Source: a virus. Taken from it: a stretch of 64,000 nt of DNA. Where the stretch lies: IMG/VR virus record IMGVR_UViG_3300018080_008375, positions 1-64,000 of that record. One strand, given 5' to 3'. Positions within the stretch are counted from its first letter, which is position 1. Each line of letters begins with the position of its first letter. Below the pieces are notes generated by a model. That model saw only the letters and a list, made by a program, of their open reading frames with translations, was not told the DNA's origin and ran no database searches. A program made the translations under genes and the position numbers. Shown one piece after another: positions 20,841 through 29,044 of this stretch.

Positions 20841-21428
20841 ATGAGAGAAACCTGTAATCACAGCTATGGTCATAGATGTACCGTGAGGGATTGCGATGGT
20901 TTAGGACATTGGGGTTTTCAGAATCATTATTTCTGCCGCAAACACTATCAGAGGCTGCTTGGGTGCGAACTTCCGGACTGCCCGAGATGCGGCAATGCCG
21001 ATGGCGTACATTGCCGATCGAAAAGCGACGGCAAGTGGGAGTGCAAGCGCTGCGGGTTTAAGTTTCAGAAGCCAGACCTAAGGAGCATGAAAGAGGAAGA
21101 TTTGGAAGAATTTGCCGACTGCGACGAGGTCAAGGAAGTCATCTGGGACATGAGGGAGAAACGCGAAGCCATGATGCGTCGCATAGACGAAAACGGGCTT
21201 CTCAGCCTTACCATGAAAGACATGAAGCGCGGCACGAAGTTTGAGAGCGCGACGCTTAATGATATAGGCTGTAGCCACAAGCCGGGCCATGCCGCAAAGC
21301 ATGTCGTCCTGTTCGATGGCAACAGGATGAAGATCCTGAAGTCATCGGGGCTTCACAAGGAAGAGGATAAGCACGGATGCAGGCGCTGCCAAAGCCAGGA
21401 CGACTGGAAGTTCGGTCCGGGAGACTGA
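20841..21428 (+). CDS. Multi-zinc-ribbon protein
   Basis: 195 residues. Cys/His pairs appear along the N-terminal half (RCTVRDCDG, FCRKHY, DCPRCGN, ECKRCGFKF), enough for two or three zinc sites; the CPRC..CKRC part is a classic transposase/TFIIS-like ribbon. The rest is a charged helix (DLEEFADCDEVKEVIWDMRE) and a HGCRRC end. Probably binds nucleic acid; exact role unknown. CTGGAGGG precedes the ATG. Confidence 0.62.
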   Translation: MRETCNHSYGHRCTVRDCDGLGHWGFQNHYFCRKHYQRLLGCELPDCPRCGNADGVHCRSKSDGKWECKRCGFKFQKPDLRSMKEEDLEEFADCDEVKEVIWDMREKREAMMRRIDENGLLSLTMKDMKRGTKFESATLNDIGCSHKPGHAAKHVVLFDGNRMKILKSSGLHKEEDKHGCRRCQSQDDWKFGPGD

Positions 21429-21432
21429 TAAG

Positions 21433-21714
21433 ATGCAGATCAGGAAGACCATAGATGTTCCAGCCACGACGAGAGAGGTTGTTGAGTTTACTGTCTGCGA
21501 CCTGTGCGGTCGCAAGGAGCCTGGCGACGGCTGGAGCAAATGCTACGATGTGGAGGATGTTGAGGTTTCGTACGAGAGTGGGAGTAGATATCCCGACGGG
21601 AATTTTACGGAGACCATTTCCTACGACATCTGTCCCGACTGTTTCAAAAACAAGCTGATGCCGTGGCTGGAGAGCCAGGGGGCGAAGCACAGGAAGAAGG
21701 ATAATATTTGGTAG
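21433..21714 (+). CDS. Small zinc-ribbon protein
   Basis: 93 residues. Motif VCDLCGRKE and later ICPDCFKN give a two-CxxC zinc site around a beta sheet (VEVSYESGSRYPDGNF). Resembles small phage proteins of unknown function with a central ...YDICPDCF end. Starts 4 nt after the previous gene and ends 8 nt before tRNA-Asp. Confidence 0.65.
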   Translation: MQIRKTIDVPATTREVVEFTVCDLCGRKEPGDGWSKCYDVEDVEVSYESGSRYPDGNFTETISYDICPDCFKNKLMPWLESQGAKHRKKDNIW

Positions 21715-21722
21715 AGTGTTCA

Positions 21723-21797
21723 GGGGGCGCGGTCCAGTCAGGAGTGGACGCTGGCCTGTCAAGCCAGAGACCGCGGGTTCAAATCCCGCCGTCCCCG
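21723..21797 (+). tRNA. tRNA-Asp(GTC)
   Basis: Acceptor GGGGGCG/CGTCCCC, discriminator G, D-arm GTCC...GGAC, anticodon stem CTGGC/GCCAG with loop CTGTCAA, T-arm GCGGG-TTCAAAT-CCCGC. Confidence 0.93.
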
Positions 21798-22045
21798 CCA
21801 GGGTGTTTGGCTCAGGGATCCATGAGCCAGGCATAAAACATGCGGATGGATACAGCAAGCAACTCCGGCCAGGTCTTAGCCGGAACTCTGCCGACAGATG
21901 CCTGCGGATATCCGGGGACCTGAGGATTCCATGGGTCGCAACGATTCTGCATGCCCTGCTCTGCGCGCCTGGGTCTATGCAGCCTATGAGGGTCTTTGGG
22001 GAGCATTTGCGTTTCTCGAAGTGATTCCTATGGCGCGCAGTGTTT
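21798..22045 (+). ncRNA. Structured non-coding element E
   Basis: 248 nt between tRNA-Asp and tRNA-Ser without a convincing gene. Hairpins TGGCTCA/TGAGCCA (21808-21829) and TCCGGC/GCCGGA (21864-21884) are strong, and other GC-rich pairings are possible. No T-arm. It is another candidate folded RNA of the tRNA region. Confidence 0.4.
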
Positions 22046-22129
22046 GGAGGGTGAACAGGAAATGGCTCCTGGCCCGGCTGCTAACCGGTGCGCACTTAAC
22101 GGTGTGGGATTCGAGTTCTCCGCCCTCCG
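22046..22129 (+). tRNA. tRNA-Ser(GCT)
   Basis: Type II: acceptor GGAGGGT/GCCCTCC, discriminator G, anticodon stem with CCGG/CCGG and loop CTGCTAA, long variable arm, T-loop TTCGAGT. Closely related in sequence to tRNA-Ser(GGA) at 22525. Confidence 0.88.
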
Positions 22130-22141
22130 CAAGGAGATGCC

Positions 22142-22324
22142 ATGTACGAACACAAAGTGATAGAAACGGTAGCCAAAGCGGATGATATAGAGGCTACAAT
22201 AAAGGAGCACAAGACGTCAGACGAGTGGCATGTTACAGGATTCCAGATCTATCAGGATACGGCAACCGCCATCATCATTCTTGAGCACATGTTTTCTCAT
22301 CGTGACGAAGAAGAATGGACATGA
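22142..22324 (+). CDS. Small protein, DUF-like ferredoxin-type sheet
   Basis: 60 residues: MYEHKVIETVAKADDIEATI, KTSDEWHVTGFQIYQDTATA, IIILEHM. The strand-helix-strand order ending in IIILEH is common in small phage proteins of unknown role. AAGGAG is 4 nt before the ATG. Coupled by ATGA to the next gene. Confidence 0.62.
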   Translation: MYEHKVIETVAKADDIEATIKEHKTSDEWHVTGFQIYQDTATAIIILEHMFSHRDEEEWT

Positions 22325-22533
22325 TAGTTGTTTCCTGGGTGCAATGGGAAAAGGAACTGAAAAGAATCCTGGTGGAGGAATACAGCTACGACAGGAGCGC
22401 AGTGTACAGGGCCGACTGGTCCTGTATGAGAATGTATTTTGATGCCGGCGACTCTCCGGCGGACGCCATATTCAACGACATAAATGGCGGCATGGAGATC
22501 AGGCATGAGAAAAATAAGCGTAATGGAGGGTAA
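22321..22533 (+). CDS. Small unknown protein
   Basis: 70 residues, MIVVSWVQWEKELKRILVEE onward, ending HEKNKRNGG. ATG 22321 (ATGA overlap) is preferred to the earlier in-frame ATG 22315. Contains FDAGDSPADAIFNDI, a DUF-like fragment. Its last codons lie inside tRNA-Ser(GGA). Confidence 0.58.
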   Translation: MIVVSWVQWEKELKRILVEEYSYDRSAVYRADWSCMRMYFDAGDSPADAIFNDINGGMEIRHEKNKRNGG

Positions 22534-22609
22534 ACAGGAATGGGTTTCCTGGCCCGGTTGGAAGCCGGTGCGTGCTTAGCGGCATGGGATTCGAGTTCTC
22601 TGCCCTCCG
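22525..22609 (+). tRNA. tRNA-Ser(GGA)
   Basis: Type II: acceptor GGAGGGT/GCCCTCC, discriminator G, loop TTGGAAG on a CCGG/CCGG stem, long variable arm. Its start overlaps the upstream gene by 9 nt. Confidence 0.87.
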
Positions 22610-22627
22610 CGCAAAACCGCGCAAACA

Positions 22628-22643
22628 GCGCGCAAAAGCGCGC
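22628..22643 (+). repeat. GCGCGC-AAAA-GCGCGC hairpin
   Basis: A short perfect hairpin within three repeats of CGCGCAAA (22610-22643), between tRNA-Ser and the methyltransferase gene. Could stabilise the 5' end of the downstream mRNA after tRNA removal. Confidence 0.4.
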
Positions 22644-22698
22644 CTATAACTACACAGAATCAGACATGTTCTTTTGCGCGCAGCAAAGAAAGGACCGC

Positions 22699-23403
22699 AT
22701 GGAAGAGACCAGGGATGTTCTGTCGCATCGGATTCCCGAACTGTCGGAGACAATGTCTCCAGACGAGGCGAAGATTCTCATAGAGTACAACGGCAGGGAC
22801 GCAGCGCGCGACACGACATGGGCGCGCATTGCGCAGAGGTTCATGGGCAGGCGCCCGAAGCGCGTTCTGGACATAGGGGGAGGTCCGGCGTCGGTGGGGG
22901 TGCAGTTTGCGCTGACGTTCCCGGAGACCGAGGTCGTGTCCGTGGACGCATGCCCGATGATGACCGGCGCCGCCAGGTCGCTCGTAAGCGCGATGGGCGT
23001 CTCCGACAGGGTCCGCCCGGTCCTGGCAAAGCTGCCGCGCGAAAAGTTCGGCAGCAGGTTCAACAGCTTCGACCTAGTGTTTTCCCGCTCCGTGCTGCAT
23101 CATTTCAGAAGCGCCCCGGGCTTCTGGAGGACCGTAAGGAAATACCTCATGCCGGGCGGGAAATTCCTGGTGTACGACATGGCAAGACCGGCTACGAGGG
23201 CGGCGGCGTGGCAGCTTGTCGGCGCAAACTTCGCCGGAGACGACTGTCCGGAATCATTCAGGAATTCCTACTTCCGCTCGTTCCTGGCCGCATACAGGAC
23301 ATACGAGGTGTCGGACCAGCTCGAAAGATGCGGGCTGGACAGCGGAACAAGGATCATGAAAACAGGGACTTCGCACATGCTGATAGCTGGCGGGGTCGGC
23401 TAA
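22699..23403 (+). CDS. Class I SAM-dependent methyltransferase
   Basis: 234 residues. Motif I (VLDIGGGPASVG) and the acidic residue ending strand 2 (VVSVDACPMM) bind SAM; FDLVFSRSVLHHF is motif IV/V of the Methyltransf_11/25 group, and MPGGKFLVYDMAR follows as in UbiE-like enzymes. The substrate may be a small molecule, lipid or sugar rather than DNA, since no base-flipping motif (NPPY) is present. ATG 22699 is chosen for AAAGGA upstream. Confidence 0.8.
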   Translation: MEETRDVLSHRIPELSETMSPDEAKILIEYNGRDAARDTTWARIAQRFMGRRPKRVLDIGGGPASVGVQFALTFPETEVVSVDACPMMTGAARSLVSAMGVSDRVRPVLAKLPREKFGSRFNSFDLVFSRSVLHHFRSAPGFWRTVRKYLMPGGKFLVYDMARPATRAAAWQLVGANFAGDDCPESFRNSYFRSFLAAYRTYEVSDQLERCGLDSGTRIMKTGTSHMLIAGGVG

Positions 23404-23442
23404 GCGTCTAAAATCTATCAATTTTAGCATATCCATATGTGT

Positions 23443-23513
23443 GCGTGCGTCGTATAATGGTAGTATGCGACCTTGCCATGGTCGAGATACGGGTTCAATT
23501 CCCGTCGCACGCT
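23443..23513 (+). tRNA. tRNA-Gly(GCC)
   Basis: Acceptor GCGTGCG/CGCACGC, discriminator T as usual for glycine, anticodon stem CGACC/GGTCG with loop TTGCCAT, T-arm CGGG-TTCAATT-CCCG. Confidence 0.93.
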
Positions 23514-23517
23514 CTCT

Positions 23518-23590
23518 GCGCCTATGGTGTTTAACGGCAGCATACCAGACTTCCAATCTGGTGGTGAGGGTTCGAATCCCTCTGGGCGCT
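23518..23590 (+). tRNA. tRNA-Gly(TCC)
   Basis: Acceptor GCGCCTA/TGGGCGC, discriminator T, anticodon stem CCAGA/TCTGG with loop CTTCCAA, T-arm GAGGG-TTCGAAT-CCCTC. Five bases after tRNA-Gly(GCC). Confidence 0.93.
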
Positions 23591-23625
23591 CCTGTGGACC
23601 TGTCCGGTCCGAAGGAGGTGTTCCG

Positions 23626-24168
23626 ATGTCATACAAAGGTGTAATCATAGAATGTGTCAGGGAAGTGTTTCATGGTCTCAAGGCCGACAAGCAGTCCGTA
23701 AGCCATAACGACATGTACCGTGGTCTGTGCAGTATGATCGAGTGGACCAGGCAGTTCAAAAGGCAGCCCGGTGCGATACAGCTTTCCAAAGTGATGAGCG
23801 ACATGGAGTGGGCCAAAGAATACTCCACCGTGAAGTTCGGTTTGCCGAGGCAGAGCGGTCATACGGGCATGATCAGCAGGCTGCTGGATCTGGGCCGCAT
23901 GAACGGCGGGGGAGAAAATCCGTTTCTCGAACGCGCAGTGGTGATGTTTCCGAACGTAGACATGGCCATCGCCGCCGAGTTCTCGCCCGGATGGAGCTGG
24001 GTCGGGACGGCCAACATGAAGAGCCGCGACAAGTTCCGCGGTCAGGTTGTCAAGGCCGTGGTTGTCGACGCTGCTCCAGTGTTGTCGAAGAAGGAGACCA
24101 ACAAGATATATCGGATGTTTGCTGAAATGTCCAAGGATCCTGAGTTTGTGTTTGTGTTTCTCGGATAG
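23626..24168 (+). CDS. Unknown protein
   Basis: 180 residues, MSYKGVIIECVREVFHGLKA onward, alpha/beta, with AEFSPGWSWVGTANMKSRDK and a basic, helical C-terminus (SKKETNKIYRMFAEMSK). A strong AAGGAGGTG lies 6 nt before the ATG, the best ribosome binding site in this part, so expression may be high. No family recognised. Confidence 0.65.
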   Translation: MSYKGVIIECVREVFHGLKADKQSVSHNDMYRGLCSMIEWTRQFKRQPGAIQLSKVMSDMEWAKEYSTVKFGLPRQSGHTGMISRLLDLGRMNGGGENPFLERAVVMFPNVDMAIAAEFSPGWSWVGTANMKSRDKFRGQVVKAVVVDAAPVLSKKETNKIYRMFAEMSKDPEFVFVFLG

Positions 24169-24194
24169 GAATTTTTCTCTGGAGGTGTCCCGCC

Positions 24195-24719
24195 ATGACT
24201 GGATGGGAGACCGCGCTGCTGCTGTTGGTGGTCGCGCTCGTTGCCGGGGCAGGCGTTTTCCTGCTCGTCAGGCACCTGAAGCGAAAGAAGGAAGAGAAAG
24301 AGAAATACGACCTTGTCACCAAGCACGGCATAAAGGTGATGAGGAGCCCTATGATGTCGGGTCTTGCCTCCGCCGAAATCGAAGAGTGGACGGAAGATGC
24401 CATGTCCTTCTGGGTCGAGAAAAAGGGCTGGAGCCGCGAGAAGATGCTCAAGGCAATTGCCAAGGTGCGCGTCGAGATGTTTGACGAGAAGTATATCGAG
24501 CATGATGGCATCAAGTACAACGGCACGTTTTGGCCGACATCGTTCCTGATGGAGATCACGACGAAGCCGAAGTTCGAGGGCAAGCGCACGCCGATACAGC
24601 GGGTGTGGTCGCTGTTCAGGCACGAGCTCAGCCATGTCATCGTCGGCCAGGTCGGCGGAATAAAGTACGACAATGACACGCACCATGCCCTGTTCAGGGA
24701 GATGGGTCTGGGGGCGTAG
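24195..24719 (+). CDS. Membrane-anchored zincin-like metalloprotease
   Basis: 174 residues. Residues 6-26 (ALLLLVVALVAGAGVFLLVR) form one membrane helix followed by a basic stretch, so the rest is probably cytoplasmic. Near the C-terminus is HELSHVI (HExxH zinc-protease motif) followed by HHALF, a possible third ligand. Small size and lack of other features prevent family assignment; it resembles phage zincin-like proteins. CTGGAGGTG precedes the ATG. Confidence 0.6.
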   Translation: MTGWETALLLLVVALVAGAGVFLLVRHLKRKKEEKEKYDLVTKHGIKVMRSPMMSGLASAEIEEWTEDAMSFWVEKKGWSREKMLKAIAKVRVEMFDEKYIEHDGIKYNGTFWPTSFLMEITTKPKFEGKRTPIQRVWSLFRHELSHVIVGQVGGIKYDNDTHHALFREMGLGA

Positions 24720-24767
24720 TTGGTCAGGCTTCTATGGATGTAGAATAACAAGCGGAGGAGAAAGGGG

Positions 24768-26411
24768 ATGAGCATCTCCGATACAATACGCAGCAAGATG
24801 AAAGCCAAGGCCGAACGCGCTCTGGGAAACCTCCCGTACAGGATCCATGAGGAGCGGCGCGGCATTTCAATTCAAGGTCGCCTAGCCAGCGAGTTTGTGG
24901 GCGTGACCGATTGCAAAGAACTCGGAAAAACAGTCAATGAGATTTTGCAGAAAGAGCGTTTGCTTGAAGAAATTGTCAGATCCGCAGAGAAGAATGACGA
25001 TTTTCGCATATCCCTGTCCCCGACCGAAGCCCGCGTCATATCCGTGCATGGAGGGGCTGAAATAGTATTTTCCCGCGGCTTTGTGTGGTTTCCAGACAAT
25101 CGGTCCCAGGAAGTGACGCCGAGCTGGATGGCGGACATGGCGGATGCGATAAAGGGCGGGGGGCATGAACCGGAACCGGAACCTGAACCGGAGCGCGGCA
25201 GCTTTTCTGCAGAGGAACTGCATGAGGCTGCCAGGTTTCTGTGCGACCATGGCAGTGCGTCTTTGCCGGACAGCGTTCGCCAGGAGGACATCCGGCCTTT
25301 CCTGGATCATCTCCTTCCGGAAGACAAGGTTGTTAGGGAAGTTCAACATCAAGGCGGAAGGGTGTTTTTGGAAGTTGTCCCAAGGTTTCCTCCAGATACA
25401 GCATATGATAAGGAGGTTGATGGGACATGGGTGCATGTGAACAACAGGCTGACGATTGGATGGCTGAAAAAACACGGATTGAAAGAATACATTAGGCAGT
25501 TTTATGGTTTTCGCGATGTATGCGTGACCCAGCCTGTTGATGCCCAGGTAACGACAGCCAGGGTTCCCATAGCTTTTTTGCTTAGGGGCAAGGTTGAATA
25601 CCTGTTCGATTATGATGTCCATTCTTCCCGCGATCCTTGGACTGGCAGGAATTTCATGCCTCCCGGCGCTCCTTTGTCTGAAGGAAAATCGGAAGGATGG
25701 CTGAACCCCTCCATGTCCAAAATCATTGCCGTTATAACGCCCCACGACTGGGTTGCCGAGCAGGCGGAAAGCTTGGGATTCAAAGTGTACAGGAATCTGG
25801 AGTCTTTTGACTCTCATTGGAAGACAAGGGCTTCTTTGGTGCTTGAAACCTTGGGAACGGACAGGCCGGACTTTGGCGAAAGTTTTGAAACTTTCAGGGT
25901 GGAACCGCGGCGCCCATTGTTTGGAAGAGACAGGAGAAGGAGGGGGAGTTTTCTGCGCCACCTCCCAAGGCTGACTGAATGGATGGAGGAGCATGGAATA
26001 CAGCTTCCGGCTCTTGACATGCTCAATCCAGACTACGGCATCATCATGGCTGTTCCTGACAGCGCGCCCGACCCGCTTGGCGATCCCGCTCTTAAAGAGG
26101 ATAGGAAAAAGGTTCGCATTGTTCCTGCTCGTTTGCCAACCATTAACGAATATTTTCTCAAGGGTCAGCTTTCTTCCAAAGATGTTGCAATGGTGCGGGC
26201 GAAAGGGGAGCCCATCAGGAATGATGGCAGAAAGGTACTGACGACGCCCAAGGGATACAAAATACTCTGTAGCTTGCGACCGTCATGGTGCGGGCGCTCG
26301 CCTGTTGAGAGAGTGGCATCTTTGGCACAGTTCATGGACAATGCGGGAATGTACGAGATTGCGAATGCGATCGATAGGCTTGTTGATGCCATGGCAGAAG
26401 CCCAGGCATAG
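24768..26411 (+). CDS. Large unknown protein with EP repeat
   Basis: 547 residues, the longest unidentified product here. An N-terminal domain (residues 1-130) is followed by a proline/glutamate linker (EPEPEPEPE), then a larger alpha/beta part with DVHSSRDPWTGRNFMPPG, MSKIIAVITPHDWVAEQAES and a helical end. Such EP linkers are common in virion or secreted phage proteins. Base composition is slightly more AT-rich than flanking genes. GCGGAGGAGAAAGG precedes the ATG. Function unknown; it is a good target for structure prediction. Confidence 0.7.
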   Translation: MSISDTIRSKMKAKAERALGNLPYRIHEERRGISIQGRLASEFVGVTDCKELGKTVNEILQKERLLEEIVRSAEKNDDFRISLSPTEARVISVHGGAEIVFSRGFVWFPDNRSQEVTPSWMADMADAIKGGGHEPEPEPEPERGSFSAEELHEAARFLCDHGSASLPDSVRQEDIRPFLDHLLPEDKVVREVQHQGGRVFLEVVPRFPPDTAYDKEVDGTWVHVNNRLTIGWLKKHGLKEYIRQFYGFRDVCVTQPVDAQVTTARVPIAFLLRGKVEYLFDYDVHSSRDPWTGRNFMPPGAPLSEGKSEGWLNPSMSKIIAVITPHDWVAEQAESLGFKVYRNLESFDSHWKTRASLVLETLGTDRPDFGESFETFRVEPRRPLFGRDRRRRGSFLRHLPRLTEWMEEHGIQLPALDMLNPDYGIIMAVPDSAPDPLGDPALKEDRKKVRIVPARLPTINEYFLKGQLSSKDVAMVRAKGEPIRNDGRKVLTTPKGYKILCSLRPSWCGRSPVERVASLAQFMDNAGMYEIANAIDRLVDAMAEAQA

Positions 26412-26503
26412 CCTCGGCGATGCGATAGCCAGGCGGTCTCTCGTGCCCGGCGAGGGGTACATCCACGGCAAGAAGTCCCGAAGCGGAGAAAGGATGCGCA
26501 GAC

Positions 26504-26797
26504 ATGAATGTGTTTCGATGGCTGGTTGAGAGAATCAGGGGCGGCAGAGTCGAAAGCGACGAGCAGGACAAGCTCGAGCAAGTCTTTTCCGACGCGATGA
26601 AATATAGGCTGGCGAACAGAAAAGTGGCATCGAACAAAGCTCTCGTCAGGTTCCTTGAAAGCGAGTTTGTGTCGCCGTCTTTCGTCCCGGAGCTTGTCAG
26701 AATGATAGGCGAGGATGGTTTGACATTCTCTGAGCGCGAGCTTATAACGCGCGTGACGGACCGTATCGCCCGCGCTTGGAAAACTGAGCCACGGTAG
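26504..26797 (+). CDS. Small helical protein
   Basis: 97 residues: MNVFRWLVERIRGGRVESDE, DKLEQVFSDAMKYRLANRKV, helical and charged. AGAAAGGATG precedes it. Its last ten bases, including the stop TAG, belong to tRNA-Leu(TAG), so the two genes overlap. Function unknown. Confidence 0.58.
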   Translation: MNVFRWLVERIRGGRVESDEQDKLEQVFSDAMKYRLANRKVASNKALVRFLESEFVSPSFVPELVRMIGEDGLTFSERELITRVTDRIARAWKTEPR

Positions 26798-26862
26798 CCC
26801 AATCGGCAGGAGGCACGGGTCTTAGGCACCTGACAGTGTGAGTTCGAATCTCACCCGTGGTA
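26788..26862 (+). tRNA. tRNA-Leu(TAG), short variable arm
   Basis: Acceptor GCCACGG/CCGTGGT, discriminator A, anticodon stem CGGGT/ACCTG with loop CTTAGGC, T-arm GTGAG-TTCGAAT-CTCAC. The variable region has about 5 nt, not the long arm normal for bacterial leucine tRNAs. Overlaps the end of the preceding gene. Confidence 0.8.
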
Positions 26863-26865
26863 TAC

Positions 26866-26942
26866 GCCGCCGTAGCCCAATTTGGTAGAGGCGCTAGTTT
26901 CAAAAACTAGGACTGATGAAGGTTCGAATCCTTCCGGCGGCA
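26866..26942 (+). tRNA. tRNA-Leu(CAA), short variable arm
   Basis: Acceptor GCCGCCG/CGGCGGC, discriminator A, D-arm GCCC...GGCG, anticodon stem CTAGT/ACTAG with loop TTCAAAA, T-arm GAAGG-TTCGAAT-CCTTC. The variable region is about 7 nt. Three bases after tRNA-Leu(TAG). Confidence 0.82.
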
Positions 26943-26952
26943 TAGGAGCAAC

Positions 26953-27387
26953 ATGTCTGAAATTCGCAAGTTCCCTTTGCTTTCAGAAAGAGGCTGGCGC
27001 GGCTATCCCCATCGGACCGTCCCTTGGGCTCCCAGATGGATTCCGTGGCCCATTGTCGAGGCGGCGTGGAGGGAATATGACAGGTGCGGTCATGGCAGCC
27101 AGAGCCTTGAGAGGGTTGCCGAGCGCGGCGGCTTCAGCATTGGCGAAATAGACGCGCTGCTTGCCGGCGGCGGGCGGTACAAGCTGCTGGGTCGGCCGGG
27201 ACAGATGGAGCAGTTCGCGGACGAGGAGCACGAGGCGGTTCGGACAGGAGGAGAGGAGCCCTGCCCGGTGTGCGGCCTGGAGTTTTGGCGGCATCCGCCA
27301 TGTCCGTTGTATCTGAGCTATATCGGCGAGCCGAACGGTCTGCCGTATTTGCGTCGCTGCTGCGACGGAAGGTTGCTGAAGCTATGA
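26953..27387 (+). CDS. Unknown protein with zinc-binding C-terminus
   Basis: 144 residues. A helical first half (YDRCGHGSQSLERVAERGGF ending in a turn that resembles a helix-turn-helix, SIGEIDALLAGG) is followed by EEPCPVCGLEF and RRCCDGRLL, a likely zinc site. It may bind DNA, but the match is loose. AGGAGCAAC precedes ATG. Confidence 0.58.
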   Translation: MSEIRKFPLLSERGWRGYPHRTVPWAPRWIPWPIVEAAWREYDRCGHGSQSLERVAERGGFSIGEIDALLAGGGRYKLLGRPGQMEQFADEEHEAVRTGGEEPCPVCGLEFWRHPPCPLYLSYIGEPNGLPYLRRCCDGRLLKL

Positions 27388-27440
27388 GAGATGGAGATTA
27401 TGGAGGGCTTTGCAACGAAAATGTGAACATGTCGATTTGG

Positions 27441-27512
27441 GGCGGTAGGGGGGACTGGTGTCCCCGAGCGGCTCATATCCGCTTTAAACCAGTTCAATTC
27501 TGGATACCGCCA
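27441..27512 (+). tRNA. tRNA-Met or tRNA-Ile2 (CAT)
   Basis: Acceptor GGCGGTA/TACCGCC, discriminator A, D-arm GGGG-ACTGGTGT-CCCC, anticodon stem AGCGG/CCGCT with loop CTCATAT. The G1-C72 pair rules out an initiator. If a tRNA-Ile lysidine synthase modifies C34 it would read ATA; the sequence alone cannot settle this. Confidence 0.8.
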
Positions 27513-27528
27513 CGAAAGGAAGTTTACC

Positions 27529-27837
27529 ATGCTGAATGAGAAAGTGACGATTGACGACGCAATCGGGTTCCTGAACTCGCTCGTCGAAGTGGATGCGGAT
27601 GCTGTCACGAGGCTTGTAGATGCTCGCGTACAGTGTAACCAGGAAATGGCCGACCACGAGTCTGTCCAGGTCCAGGCATACGACGGAGACGAAAATTACA
27701 GCGTTGGCATACTTGGTGTGCTTAACGGTCTTTTTGGAACATTTGATTGTGGACCCGCGGAAGGATGGGGTCCGATAACCGCCCTTTTCAACGAGGACGG
27801 ATCCGTAAAGGAGTTCGTCCTGACAGAAAACGGGTAG
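27529..27837 (+). CDS. Small unknown protein
   Basis: 102 residues: MLNEKVTIDDAIGFLNSLVE with a conserved-hypothetical style (VQVQAYDGDENYSVGILGVL, GPITALF). Predicted soluble alpha/beta. AAGGAAG lies 9-15 nt upstream. Function unknown. Confidence 0.62.
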   Translation: MLNEKVTIDDAIGFLNSLVEVDADAVTRLVDARVQCNQEMADHESVQVQAYDGDENYSVGILGVLNGLFGTFDCGPAEGWGPITALFNEDGSVKEFVLTENG

Positions 27838-27853
27838 ACGAAAGGAGCATGGT

Positions 27854-28318
27854 TTGAAGTCAGTATATCTTTGCGGACCTATCACGGGGCTTTCCTACAA
27901 GGGAACGACGGACTGGCGGAAGTATGTGGCCAGGCATCTTGCGGCGGACATCGTTCCACTGTCGCCCATGCGCGGCAAGGCGTACCTGAAGAAGGAAAAG
28001 GACATAGCGCATTCGTACGACAAGTCGCCGCTGAGCACCGCCAAGGCAATCACTACGCGCGACAGAAACGACGTCATGAACTGCGATGTCATGCTTGTCA
28101 ATTTCCTTGGCGCGAAAGTCGTCTCCGTGGGATCAGTGGTGGAGTTCGGATGGGCTGACGCTTTCCGCAAGCCCGTTGTGCTGGTTTCGGAGAAGGACAA
28201 TATTCACAGGCACCCCATCACGGACGAGATTGTCGGATTCCATGTGGACAATCTCGATGAGGGTATCAAGATCGTCAACTGCATTATGAGCGACGAGTTC
28301 GCCAAGAAGAGCCAATAA
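27854..28318 (+). CDS. Nucleoside 2-deoxyribosyltransferase-like protein
   Basis: 154 residues. The Rossmann-like start KSVYLCGPITG, the TRDRNDVMNCDVMLVNF strand with aspartates, and SVGSVVEFGWA (the S-x-G-x...E segment holding the usual catalytic glutamate) match the nucleoside deoxyribosyltransferase/DUF4406 superfamily. It may hydrolyse or transfer the base of deoxynucleosides or nucleotides. Translation starts at TTG 27854, 6 nt after AAAGGAG; the ATG just before it runs into a stop. A second, distinct family member is at 33729. Confidence 0.72.
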   Translation: MKSVYLCGPITGLSYKGTTDWRKYVARHLAADIVPLSPMRGKAYLKKEKDIAHSYDKSPLSTAKAITTRDRNDVMNCDVMLVNFLGAKVVSVGSVVEFGWADAFRKPVVLVSEKDNIHRHPITDEIVGFHVDNLDEGIKIVNCIMSDEFAKKSQ

Positions 28319-28357
28319 GGGAAGAATCCGGAACGGTCCGGAAGAAAGAGGAAGAAA

Positions 28358-28807
28358 ATGGAAATTGTGAAAGACGCAAGCAACAAGGAGAGGCAGCCCA
28401 TTTTTGCGCACTTCGTCATTCGCAAGCAGCCTGATCTGGCGCTTCCGAACGATCGCGACAGATCTGTGGTTGGAAATGCGACGGTGGCTATGGTGGACGA
28501 CGGCATCGGCACGCACTACGGCGTGTCATTCTGCTCGCCGTCCGACCAGTTTTGCAGGAAGGTCGGGAGAAGCCAGGCTGTGAAGCGGCTCAGGGTCCAC
28601 ATGCTGCGCCTGGCGAACGGGCTGGATAAGTCGAAGTTTGCCGGAACCTTTGACAACAGGCTGGAGGCCGACGATGTAAAATCCAGACTTTCTGGATGCA
28701 ACTCAGCCCTTGCTTCAATTCTTAACAGGGACGAGCGCCCGAGCTGGTTGCCTGAGAGGTTTACATGCGATTTCCGCGGAAGAAATCGTGGCGGAAAGGC
28801 GAAATGA
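28358..28807 (+). CDS. Unknown protein
   Basis: 149 residues starting MEIVKDASNKERQPIFAHFV; contains GNATVAMVDDGIGTHYGVSF and SQAVKRLRVHMLRLANG, then a basic end. Conserved-hypothetical style, no family recognised. AGAGGAAGAAA precedes the ATG; the end overlaps the next gene by ATGA. Confidence 0.62.
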   Translation: MEIVKDASNKERQPIFAHFVIRKQPDLALPNDRDRSVVGNATVAMVDDGIGTHYGVSFCSPSDQFCRKVGRSQAVKRLRVHMLRLANGLDKSKFAGTFDNRLEADDVKSRLSGCNSALASILNRDERPSWLPERFTCDFRGRNRGGKAK

Positions 28808-29040
28808 GCCTGTCCGAAAAGCTGGGCCTGGACCCCGCCGTATACGGTCATTTGCCATATTTCCGGAAGAAAGATCAGGCTAAGCGGAATAAGATGGGCG
28901 GTCAGGTATGCGGTGACTGCTACGAGGCGTTAGTCATGGACAGTGACGAAGCCGCAGGGCTTGAGCCGGTTCCGACTGGCGATCCGGACTTGAGGTTTCC
29001 CGGCTGCGAGTGCGAAGTGCCGTGGCCAGACGATTGCTAG
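28804..29040 (+). CDS. Small cysteine-containing protein
   Basis: 78 residues: MSLSEKLGLDPAVYGHLPYF with CGDCYE and GCECEVPWPDDC, likely a small zinc site. ATGA overlap with the gene before. It ends 4 nt before folded RNA element F. Confidence 0.58.
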   Translation: MSLSEKLGLDPAVYGHLPYFRKKDQAKRNKMGGQVCGDCYEALVMDSDEAAGLEPVPTGDPDLRFPGCECEVPWPDDC

Positions 29041-29044
29041 AATA

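Noticed and set aside
21898-22185. Open frame across folded element E and tRNA-Ser(GCT)
   Set aside because: It runs through a tRNA, has no good ribosome binding site and shows no protein-like composition.
26386-26529. Possible 47-residue gene between the large unknown gene and 26504
   Set aside because: ATG at 26386 has no clear ribosome binding site and the frame overlaps both neighbours; not enough support.
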